From assembly GCA_002427535.1 (NCBI GenBank), contig DIRK01000051.1, forward strand, positions 2,323 through 12,119: a stretch of 9,797 nt of DNA, written 5' to 3'. Origin of the DNA: Mageeibacillus sp. UBA5438 (GTDB lineage: Bacteria; Bacillota; Clostridia; Saccharofermentanales; DTU023). Below the pieces are notes generated by a model, which was not told the origin of the DNA, ran no database searches, and saw only the letters and a program-made list of their open reading frames with translations. The position numbers were made by a program, and so were the translations under genes. This document shows, in pieces, positions 1 through 7,100 of this stretch (position 1 is its first letter; every line of letters starts with the position of its first letter).

Positions 1-15
1 CCTGAAGCGTCCCTG

Positions 16-24
16 TGCTATGAT
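16..24 (+). promoter_or_regulatory. Extended -10 promoter of secG
   Basis: TGC followed by TATGAT (19-24) is a good extended -10 box for a housekeeping sigma factor. The -35 element would fall just outside the window at the usual 17 bp spacing, so it cannot be checked. Transcription would begin near base 31, giving a leader of about 30 nt that contains GGCG/CGCC (30-33/41-44), a small potential hairpin just upstream of the ribosome binding site. Confidence 0.55.
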
Positions 25-59
25 TACTCGGCGTGCGAAGCGCCAGGGGAGGAATTAGA

Positions 60-320
60 ATGAAAGCCGCGCAAATTACGTTTATCATATTGGATATCCT
101 GACGTGTATCGGTCTTATTGTGACCGTCATGCTGCAGGACAGCAAATCAAAGGGTCTGGGAGTTCTTTCGGGAGACTCGAGCAGCGGGATGGATACTTTT
201 TACGGCAAGACAAAGGGCCGTACAAAAGAGGGAATCTTGAAAACGCTGACGACTATCTTTGCCATCGCTTTTGCCGTCTTCACCATTGTGCTTTATCTGT
301 TGACGGGCCGCGGTGCCTAA
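60..320 (+). CDS. secG: Preprotein translocase subunit SecG
   Basis: SecG is the small non-essential subunit of the SecYEG channel that exports unfolded proteins through the cytoplasmic membrane. The 86-residue product has the expected plan of two membrane helices (about residues 6-25 and 62-82) joined by a polar loop. The first helix ends in an LQDSKSKGLG segment, the equivalent of the family's LLQ-x-G/S-K-x-x-GL signature. I chose the ATG at 60 because AGGGGAGG (45-52) sits 7 nt upstream; an in-frame GTG at 33 would put that ribosome binding site inside the gene. It is closed by an intrinsic terminator at 343-367, so secG looks largely monocistronic. In many Bacillota secG is followed by rnr and smpB; here it is followed by mtaB instead. 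Confidence 0.93.
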   Translation: MKAAQITFIILDILTCIGLIVTVMLQDSKSKGLGVLSGDSSSGMDTFYGKTKGRTKEGILKTLTTIFAIAFAVFTIVLYLLTGRGA

Positions 321-342
321 ACTTTTGAAGACTCGATATAGA

Positions 343-367
343 AAAGAGCCTTCCGGCTCTTTTTTTA
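343..367 (+). terminator. Intrinsic terminator after secG
   Basis: A 9-bp stem, AAAAGAGCC (343-351) with GGCTCTTTT (356-364), closes a TTCC tetraloop and runs into seven T residues (361-367). It separates secG from mtaB. Only 36 bases remain before the mtaB start and no convincing promoter is seen in them, so mtaB may depend partly on readthrough or on a non-canonical promoter. Confidence 0.9.
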
Positions 368-403
368 TCTCGAATTTTAGATTTTAAACGGGGGCCAAGA
401 TCG

Positions 404-1705
404 ATGCGGATCGCAGTATCATCGCTTGGATGCAAAACTAACCAATACGAAATGGACGCCTTGGCGGAGGATTTTAGAAGGCGTGGGCACGATGTCGTGA
501 ATGAAAATGACATCGCCGATGTGTATGTGTTAAACACCTGCACGGTCACAGCGGAAGCCGAACGAAAATCAAGGCAGTTATTACGGCGCTTCAGGCGCCA
601 GAACGAGAAGGCCCTGGTGGTGGCCACGGGCTGCTATTCCGAACGCAGTGACCTGTCCTATTTAGCGGACATCGCGATCGGAACCACAGGGCGTGATAGG
701 CTCCCCCAGATGATCTTGGCGATGATCGAAAAAAATCATGACAAAAGCTTTGACGCGATTCCGGTCACGCCCTCCTATGAGGAGTTGGGCGCTCCGGCTG
801 TCCCTCTGGAAACCAGGGCCTTTTTGAAGATTCAAGACGGCTGCGACAACCGCTGTAGCTATTGCGCGATCTGCATCGCGCGAGGGCCCGCAAGAAGTCG
901 CCCGCTTGACAATATCCTGCGTGAAGCCCTTGAATTGGCCTCCCTTGGATTTAAAGAACTTGTCCTAACCGGAACGAACATCAATGCCTACGGCCACGAT
1001 TTTGAAGCAGACTCAAAAATTGAACTCATTCATGTAGTCGAAGCGCTCGATAACCTTCAAGGCATCGAAAGAATTCGCCTCGGTTCATTGGAATCACCGA
1101 CCATTACGCCTCTTTTTTTAGACAGGCTATCTTCTTTGAATCATTTTTGCCCGTCTTTTCACCTGTCATTACAAAGCGGATCCGATCCAATTTTAAAGCG
1201 CATGGCGCGCCGCGACACCACCGAATCGTTTCGGAAAGCGGTTGCCCTTATCCGTGATTCTTTTCCCGACGCGGGGATTACCGCAGACCTCATCGTCGGC
1301 TTCCCGGGTGAAAGCGACGAGGACTTTCAAAATACACTGGCCTTTTGCGACGAAATCGCCTTTTTGCGCCTTCATGTATTTCGCTTTTCCGCGCGGCCCG
1401 GAACACGGGCGGCCACGATGCCCGAACAGGTGCCGGGAGATGTAGTACAGCTACGGTCTGAAATACTTCGAAAGAAAAGTGACGCGCTGTTCCAAAACGC
1501 GGTCCGTCGACACGTCGGCCAGGTATTGAATATCTTGGTTGAACAATACGATAAGGACGGATTCATTCTAGGTTATACACCTGAATATATCCATGTTAAA
1601 GCGAAGCCTGAAACGCCCGGAATGCCCATGCCCGCAAGGGGCGACATTATTCCCGTGAAAATCAAGGGACTTGATCAAGATTTCGCGACAGCCGTGCTTT
1701 TGTAA
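404..1705 (+). CDS. mtaB: tRNA t6A37 methylthiotransferase MtaB
   Basis: MtaB (YqeV) is a radical-SAM enzyme with two 4Fe-4S clusters that adds a methylthio group to N6-threonylcarbamoyladenosine-37 of ANN-decoding tRNAs, giving ms2t6A. The 433-residue protein has the three-domain MiaB/MtaB plan. The N-terminal UPF0004 domain has cluster ligands C10 (SLGCKTNQYE), C46 (NTCTVT) and C77 (TGCY). The radical-SAM core starts with C147-x3-C151-x2-C154, and a C-terminal TRAM RNA-binding domain covers about residues 371-433. The NTCTVTxxAERKSRQ segment favours MtaB over MiaB or RimO. One oddity is C157 where relatives usually have proline (CxYCxIP). The ATG at 404 has only a weak G-rich ribosome binding site (GGGGG, about 390-394). 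The ireB gene follows after 36 bases. Confidence 0.93.
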   Translation: MRIAVSSLGCKTNQYEMDALAEDFRRRGHDVVNENDIADVYVLNTCTVTAEAERKSRQLLRRFRRQNEKALVVATGCYSERSDLSYLADIAIGTTGRDRLPQMILAMIEKNHDKSFDAIPVTPSYEELGAPAVPLETRAFLKIQDGCDNRCSYCAICIARGPARSRPLDNILREALELASLGFKELVLTGTNINAYGHDFEADSKIELIHVVEALDNLQGIERIRLGSLESPTITPLFLDRLSSLNHFCPSFHLSLQSGSDPILKRMARRDTTESFRKAVALIRDSFPDAGITADLIVGFPGESDEDFQNTLAFCDEIAFLRLHVFRFSARPGTRAATMPEQVPGDVVQLRSEILRKKSDALFQNAVRRHVGQVLNILVEQYDKDGFILGYTPEYIHVKAKPETPGMPMPARGDIIPVKIKGLDQDFATAVLL

Positions 1706-1728
1706 GCACCGGACGTGGTAAACTGGTC

Positions 1729-1738
1729 AAAGGAGGTG
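1729..1738 (+). promoter_or_regulatory. Strong ribosome binding site fixing the ireB start
   Basis: AAAGGAGGTG is a near-perfect anti-16S match, 3 nt (counting from its last base) before the ATG at 1742 and with its GGAGG core 5 nt away. It shows that the in-frame GTG at 1715 is not the real start of ireB. Confidence 0.85.
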
Positions 1739-1741
1739 CCT

Positions 1742-1993
1742 ATGGTCGAACAAGATACGAATCGTTTTGAAGTTGGAAGCGACAAACGCCTTGCCGCTCA
1801 TCAGATTATGGCGGAAGTAATGCGGGCACTCGAGGAAAAAGGATACGATCCGATTAATCAGCTTGTCGGTTATTTTCTTTCCGGAGATCCCACTTACATT
1901 ACCAGTCATCTTGGCGCGCGCGGTGTCATCCGTCGGATGGAGCGCGACGAACTGCTGGAAGTCGTCATCCGGGATTATATTGAACGCCTTTGA
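1742..1993 (+). CDS. ireB: IreB family regulatory phosphoprotein
   Basis: IreB (UPF0297/DUF965) is a small cytoplasmic protein. In Enterococcus faecalis it is phosphorylated on N-terminal threonines by the PASTA kinase IreK and acts in cell-wall stress and cephalosporin resistance. The 83-residue product carries the family core ALEEKGYDPINQLVGYFLSGDP, here split by eye as residues ALEEKGYDPINQ then LVGYFLSGDP, followed by ITSH and RRMERDELLE. The only threonine in the N-terminal tail is T6, which makes it the candidate phospho-acceptor; this is inference. The start is fixed by the AAAGGAGGTG site. ruvX begins 4 nt after the stop, the standard ireB-ruvX pairing of Bacillota. alaS often precedes ireB elsewhere; here the upstream gene is mtaB. 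No kinase gene lies in the window. Confidence 0.94.
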   Translation: MVEQDTNRFEVGSDKRLAAHQIMAEVMRALEEKGYDPINQLVGYFLSGDPTYITSHLGARGVIRRMERDELLEVVIRDYIERL

Positions 1994-1997
1994 TCGT

Positions 1998-2444
1998 ATG
2001 CAGAGCAGAGTGCTTGGCATCGATTACGGTACGCGCAGAGTAGGGGTCGCGCTGAGCGATCCCTTGCGTCTGTTTGCGCACCGTCTCATGACGATCCAAA
2101 GAAAACAGGAGGATCTGGAGACGCTCATCTTGAAAATCAAAGAGCTTGTCGAACAATACCAAGTCGACACGATTGTTGTGGGGCTGCCCCATCGGACGGA
2201 CGGTCGTGAATCTCTGATCAAGGATGAGGCGGTAGCTTTTGCGGAAAGTTTGAGGCATGCACTTGCTTGCCGTATAGAATTATTGGATGAGCGCTATACC
2301 TCGGTTATGGCCGAGCGCGTGCTCATTGAGACAAACAATAAGAAAAGACGTGACAAAGGTCTGGTCGATCAGATCGCCGCTGAAATCCTCTTGCAGGATT
2401 GGCTCGATCGCGAACATGGCGGCCTTACGGCACATCTTCTCTGA
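1998..2444 (+). CDS. ruvX: Holliday junction resolvase-like nuclease RuvX (YqgF)
   Basis: RuvX/YqgF is an RNase H-fold nuclease described both as a putative Holliday-junction resolvase and as a pre-16S rRNA processing nuclease. The 148-residue protein shows all family motifs: GIDYGTRRVG (D9), VVGLPHRTDG (about 60-69), DERYTS (E98) and VDQIAAEILLQ (D124). D9, E98 and D124 are the expected metal-binding acidic triad. An open frame runs upstream to 1863, but that part is the ireB sequence read in another frame. The ATG at 1998 lies 4 nt after the ireB stop and gives the usual family length of about 140. The ribosome binding site is poor, so translation is probably coupled to ireB. A new promoter begins immediately after its stop codon. 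Confidence 0.93.
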   Translation: MQSRVLGIDYGTRRVGVALSDPLRLFAHRLMTIQRKQEDLETLILKIKELVEQYQVDTIVVGLPHRTDGRESLIKDEAVAFAESLRHALACRIELLDERYTSVMAERVLIETNNKKRRDKGLVDQIAAEILLQDWLDREHGGLTAHLL

Positions 2445-2447
2445 TCA

Positions 2448-2456
2448 TGTTATAAT
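2448..2456 (+). promoter_or_regulatory. Extended -10 promoter of the DUF1292-to-cobT-like gene chain
   Basis: TGT followed by a perfect TATAAT (2451-2456) lies 4 nt after the ruvX stop codon. No good -35 is visible (the nearest is TTACGG at 2425-2430 with a 20-bp gap), which fits a TGn-driven extended -10 promoter. The predicted start is near 2463, about 56 nt before the first DUF1292 gene. Confidence 0.65.
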
Positions 2457-2463
2457 GCCTTCG

Positions 2464-2485
2464 TTCGCGGACGAATATTCGCGAA
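2464..2485 (+). other. 5'-leader stem-loop before the first DUF1292 gene
   Basis: TTCGCGGA (2464-2471) can pair with TTCGCGAA (2478-2485) over 8 positions with one G-U pair, closing a 6-nt loop. It would sit at the extreme 5' end of the transcript from the promoter at 2448. The same stretch contains the perfect 10-bp palindrome CGAATATTCG (2472-2481), so as DNA it could equally be a binding site for a dimeric protein. Function is unknown. Confidence 0.4.
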
Positions 2486-2518
2486 AAATAATGAATAACA
2501 TCCCTAGGAGGATAAAAA

Positions 2519-2881
2519 ATGTACGATTATCAACCCATGCATATGGCTGAAGATGAACACGATGACTGCTGCTGCTGTGAAGAAGGCGTCGACGAGCTCT
2601 TTGATGAGGACTCTTATGTCGTCTTGACCGATACGGAAACAGGCGAGGATTACTCCTTTATCATGGCAGATACCTTTTCTTATGAAGATGAAGAATACTG
2701 TGTGCTCGTCGACCCGCAAGAAGGCGACGAAGATGAGATGAGCCTGTTCTTCATGAAATTTGTCGTAGGCGATGACGGTGAAGAAGTGCTCGTCGGTTTA
2801 GAAGACGACGAAGACGACCGCGTCTACGAGGCCTATCAAGCGCTCCTTGAAGAAGTTGACGATGAGGAAGAATCTGAGTAA
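2519..2881 (+). CDS. DUF1292 domain protein (YrzB-like), Cys4 N-terminus
   Basis: DUF1292 proteins are small, acidic cytoplasmic proteins of unknown function that commonly follow ireB-ruvX in Bacillota (yrzB in Bacillus). The 120-residue product has the domain core at about residues 31-100: VVLTDTETGEDYSFIMADTF, then YEDEEYCVLVDP and FFMKFVVGDDGEE. It is extremely acidic, ending in EEVDDEEESE. The N-terminal tail has H8 and H14 plus four consecutive cysteines, C17-C20 (TGC TGC TGC TGT), which suggests metal binding; some clostridial members also have Cys/His-rich tails, so this is known in kind. The ATG at 2519 has a clear AGGAGG about 6 nt upstream. The next gene starts inside its last 20 bases, indicating translational coupling. 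Confidence 0.88.
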   Translation: MYDYQPMHMAEDEHDDCCCCEEGVDELFDEDSYVVLTDTETGEDYSFIMADTFSYEDEEYCVLVDPQEGDEDEMSLFFMKFVVGDDGEEVLVGLEDDEDDRVYEAYQALLEEVDDEEESE

Positions 2882-3215
2882 AGACAAACGCGAAACGCCT
2901 GAGCGCCCGCTGTCAAACAGAGGGCGCAGACAGCGCGGAGACAGTGTGCTCGCGATTTTGGTGGATGAAAGAAGCGGACGCGAATATTATGTGTCCGTGC
3001 TCGATATCTTTACCATCGAGGGGCAGACCTACTCCGTGATGTATAACTATGAGCCGGATGACGGTTCCAGGCGCGACCCTGAAATCGTCATCATGCGTTC
3101 TTGGAAGGACGACAGCGGAGAACAAGTATTTTCATCCATCACCAGCCGAAAAGAGCTTGACCGCGCGTTTGATTACTTTTTCGAACGCTATACGGAGTCC
3201 ATCATCCGCTCATAA
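2862..3215 (+). CDS. Second DUF1292-like protein with basic N-terminus
   Basis: This 117-residue protein appears to be a diverged paralogue of the gene before it. Its central part aligns by eye with DUF1292: LAILVDERSGREYYVSVLDI, FTIEGQTYSVMYNYEPDDG, then EIVIMRSWKDDSGEQVFSSI and a closing ELDRAFDYFFERY helix. In contrast to its acidic neighbour, residues 2-25 are strongly basic (many Lys and Arg). Function is unknown; paired action with the upstream paralogue is inference. The start is uncertain. ATG 2862 overlaps the previous gene by 20 bases; TTG 2847 is possible; GTG 2946, preceded by GGAG 5 nt upstream, would begin exactly at the DUF1292 core and remove the basic tail. Confidence 0.72.
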   Translation: MRKNLSKDKRETPERPLSNRGRRQRGDSVLAILVDERSGREYYVSVLDIFTIEGQTYSVMYNYEPDDGSRRDPEIVIMRSWKDDSGEQVFSSITSRKELDRAFDYFFERYTESIIRS

Positions 3216-3233
3216 TCGAACGGAGTCCTAGCT

Positions 3234-4148
3234 TTGAAAATAGAACACGAGAAAGACTTCAGGAAGACAGGAAGACGGATGAGTGTCCGGACCTTCCTCA
3301 CACCGATTCTTTTCATGGTTCTGCATCACCTCGTCCTGAACCTGGCATCGGTCATTCTTATGTTTGCCCATTTGGCAAGCCATCCCGAATTAGGCCAAAG
3401 CTTGCTCCAAAACTCTATAGACAGCGAAACGCTGACCAAGATCCTTGTAGAAGGCAATATCATGACCTGGGCGTCCCTATCGGCCATGATTGTTCTTATC
3501 CCCCTTTACTTAGCCTATCTTTATTATTGGAAGAAGAAGGATCAATCCCTTCTTTTGACAGAACGCGCCCATGTGAAACAGTGGGGGAGCGCTCTGGCGA
3601 TTATTTTAGGCGCCACGGGTCTGACGCAGCTTTGGATGGCCTTGCTTTCCTCCTTTGATCCCATGTCCTTTTTGGGTCACAAGTTTCAGGATTACCTTGA
3701 CAAGGTGGCGCTCTTTGACGGGCGAACCGCCACCATTGCCCTAGAATTAGTTGTGACGGTATTTCTGGTTCCCATTGGGGAGGAACTGCTTTTTCGCGGC
3801 ATCATCCAAGGAGAGCTGCGGCGCGCCTTTCGACCCTTTGTGTCCGTCATCGGGACCACACTCCTTTTTGCCTTATTCCATCTTGACCTGATCCAGGGCT
3901 CCTATGTCCTGATCGCGGGATTTGCGCTTTCTGCCGCTTATCATTTCACGCGGCAGATCTTCGTGCCGATCGCCATGCATATCCTATTTAACTTTGTGGG
4001 ATCAGGATGGCTTTCAAGGTTAATCGGCGCCGATGAAACGACGGAGGTGGGGATCATCATCGGTCTATACGCCTTCATCCTGGTCGGGGCTTTCGGATAC
4101 TATTACCTTTGGCGTGAACAAAAAAAGAAAGATACGGTGCAGGTATGA
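3234..4148 (+). CDS. CPBP family intramembrane metalloprotease
   Basis: This is a multi-pass membrane protein of the CPBP family (CAAX protease and bacteriocin-processing, Abi). Members are related to the Rce1 glutamate-dependent intramembrane protease and act in maturation of peptides, bacteriocin immunity or unknown envelope processes. All signature residues are present: E183-E184-x3-R188 (GEELLFRG), F212-x3-H216 (FALFH) and H249-x3-N253 (HILFN). Several hydrophobic helices span about residues 20-46, 75-98, 117-140 and 166-290. The substrate cannot be read from sequence. The start is uncertain: TTG at 3234 has GGAG 8 nt upstream (304 residues), while ATG at 3279 would give 289 residues and still keep all motifs. 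The stop overlaps the next gene's ATG in an ATGA arrangement, so the two are probably coupled. Confidence 0.88.
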   Translation: MKIEHEKDFRKTGRRMSVRTFLTPILFMVLHHLVLNLASVILMFAHLASHPELGQSLLQNSIDSETLTKILVEGNIMTWASLSAMIVLIPLYLAYLYYWKKKDQSLLLTERAHVKQWGSALAIILGATGLTQLWMALLSSFDPMSFLGHKFQDYLDKVALFDGRTATIALELVVTVFLVPIGEELLFRGIIQGELRRAFRPFVSVIGTTLLFALFHLDLIQGSYVLIAGFALSAAYHFTRQIFVPIAMHILFNFVGSGWLSRLIGADETTEVGIIIGLYAFILVGAFGYYYLWREQKKKDTVQV

Positions 4149-7100
4149 GGAGGGGGCAATTTCAGTTGTTTCCCCAGAGCCTCCGACGCCGTTATTTTTT
4201 AACCGCGGTTCTGGCTCTGCTTGTCACCGCCCTTGTGGCCTTTGTGATTGTGCTTCAGACCACAGGGCTTCGCGCGGGGCGACACGCGACACTCGTCCGC
4301 GTGAACGATGAGTCGGTCAACCAGCTCACGATCTCAGGCACAGGCTCGAACTTAGTCGGTTTACCCGGCACCAACCTTGTCGCCAACGGGTCCTTTTCCC
4401 CCCAGGTAGTGAACGGGCATTACTTTGCCTATGACGGCGGATCGAATTACTTCGACATCAAGATATCCGAAGCAAGATCCCTCTCCGTACTGTCAGAAGG
4501 TTACTACCAAGGGGCCGATTTCCGACTCTTCCGTGAGAGTTTGCAGGAAATGGCCTTAATCAACACGGGGCAGGTCACATCCTATGAGCTGGGCAAAATT
4601 CAAAGTAAACGCGAGGTGGATCTGTCCGACTTTTCGGAAGACGTGCGTTGGAACGCCTTTGCGGGTACGCCGGAAGGGACGGTGTTTTTGTGCGGCACCC
4701 AAGGCTCTGTGGCAAGAGTGCTGCCCGAGGGGATCACCGAGCCCATTCCTTTTCCGTTCAATGCCCATTTGACCGCGATCGCCGTCGGACCGACAGGTCT
4801 TGTCGCGGGGGATCTGAACGGGCGGCTTTACGCCTCTCCGGACGGTGAGCATTGGAATCTTGTGGGTCAGTCTCAAAGCGGAAGCAGTGTTCGCGCGGTC
4901 GAGTATATTGACCTTCCTGACTATGAAAACGGATTTTTCTTGGCGTCAGGTGGCGGGGGAGAATTGTTCTTCGGTCACCCCTCAGGATTTGAACCCCTGT
5001 CATTTCCCTTCGAGGATCAGATTACGGCGATTATCCAAAGCGGAGACGACTTGATTTACGCCTTAGGCGATCGTGGCAACGCCGCCTTTTCACGCAACGG
5101 AATCCAGTGGGAAATCGATGAAATTTTAACTTCGGAGCACGCATGGCTTTGTGGGGACACGGGCGGCGGGATTTCAATTTTCGCCGGTGAAGAGGGTCAA
5201 TTGGCGATTCGTCCCGATAAGGGCCCTGTTAGAAAAATAGAGCAAGAAGCCTGGCTTGAAGCGCTTAGGGGTGATGTTTCTGACTTTCAGGCCGTTATGG
5301 TTATGTCGTCAGATAAACTTATCGTCATTACATCCACAGGGCAAATGCTGTTTTCACGTGACGGAGGGCATTCCTGGAGCCGGGAGAACCCTTTGGCGGA
5401 GATACGTATCAGTAGCCTCAAGTCATTTCCCACAGGCGACGTATTCTTGACTCGGCGTGACGGCAAGGTGATGCGGGCGGAGTTAACCGCAAGAATTGGT
5501 TTTTCACCCGAACTCACTTCGGAACAAGTGCTCCCGGGCGACCTGATGTCGATGACGCTTCGGGTCCCAAAAGGACTTGACTTATCTGAAAATCACGCAT
5601 TGTTGCCGGAAACACCGCTATCGTCGGGTGAATGGGCCGTCTCGGGCGATTGCCGTGTACAGGCGACCCCGGATAAAGACGATGGCCATCCCGGCTTTGA
5701 TTCGGGCGGCGCCTTAGCGCTTTCCTTCGATGCGGATGAGCGGTCGTCTGTGAAAAATGATCGACTTGTGTCGCTACGATCAGGCAGCCTGTCGCCTGTT
5801 GTCACAACCAATGCCATGCGCTCTTACTTGGATGTGCGAATGACGCAAAAGCTTGACCTTTCACGCCTCATCGAAGAAGATAAGCTGCCCTTTTACCGCT
5901 TAGAATTGGATGCCTATACGACGGGGGCGATCAACGGTCCCGTTGAGGTTTGGTTCTCGGGCTCCTTGCCTGTGACGGGTGCCTCATTGACGGTGCGTGA
6001 GGACGCCTGGCAGCATCGGCGGGTCAACATCTTATTGCCTCGCGGACTGAAAGTGGACGATGAACTCTGGATCAATATCGGCTTTTCCGGCTCAGGGACA
6101 CTTCACCTGGACAATATTTGGTTCGGGCGAAACGGTGACGCGCCGGGGGCCTTGTCCTCTCTGTTAAATGAGGTGGAGCATTCGGTTTCTTCTGACGTGA
6201 CACGTCTTGAAGCGGTGCCGATCGGTCGCGCGAGTTACGTCAAAGAAAGTTGGTGCCTGCCCGAGGGAACAGGGGATGCCAAAGGGGACGACCGCGTCAT
6301 GCATAACCTGGGGGCGGCTCTTGCCTTTGTGGAGCGCCAGCAGGCCGTGCCCTGGCTTGTGATTGACATCAACGTGGGAACCGAGGAACTCCATCACCTG
6401 ATTGAATACCTTGCGGGTTCGCCGCTTTCTGTATACGGGAAACTGCGTTCGCGTGACGGGGCGATCGGGCGCTGGACGGATAGTTTCAATTTGATTTACC
6501 TTGAGATTACAGACCGCGACAATATTTTGCCCAATGACGCTTCGAGAGCAAACTATGTTCATTGGATCATGGGACAGATCAAAAGCGCGCCTGACTTTTC
6601 CCTTGTGAAAAACAAGTTGTACTTTATTGACGCCATGCGTTACGACGACGGTCGCGCGCATACCTCGGCGGACTACCACGCGGGCGACTTTCACCCCGAC
6701 GAACGGCCTGTCGACCGAAAAATACTGGAAAGCTTGTTGAATGAGTGGGAGAATCTTATCCCGCGGGGGCAGGGGAGTATGCTCGCCCCTGAACTTATCC
6801 GCTCGATTTCCTTTGACAAAATAGAAGAGTCCATCCGCTTGGTGGACGGGACAGCGAGTGTCTTGGGTGATCTGGGCGATCATTCGGCGCTGGCGCTTGT
6901 TGACATTGATCTGTCGGACGCAGAGTATTTAAACGGCAAACATGTGACGCAGCGTGTATTGGCGGTCACGGGCCAACTTTCAGGCAAAAGACTTTTAGAA
7001 GAGCCGAGTGTCATTCGCGAAGGTTTGGAGGAAGCGCCTCCCGAAGAGGGCGAGACGCCCGTTGAAGAATCCTCGGTGGTGTTCTATGCTTACGCTTCGC

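Noticed and set aside
280..627. A 115-codon minus-strand open frame over the secG terminator and mtaB start
   Set aside because: It crosses a clear forward terminator and a conserved mtaB region and shows no family motif.
1863..1997. N-terminal extension of RuvX from an upstream start
   Set aside because: This stretch is the ireB coding sequence in another frame; RuvX homologues begin close to the GIDYG motif, which matches the ATG at 1998.
3234..4148. CPBP protein as an abortive-infection (Abi) phage-defence gene
   Set aside because: The Abi label comes from family naming; nothing beside the gene (no toxin, restriction or phage gene) supports a defence role, and the neighbours are envelope genes.
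6164..6883. A 239-codon open frame on the minus strand
   Set aside because: It lies wholly inside the 1056-residue gene, has no ribosome binding site or recognisable motif, and is explained by the codon bias of the forward gene.
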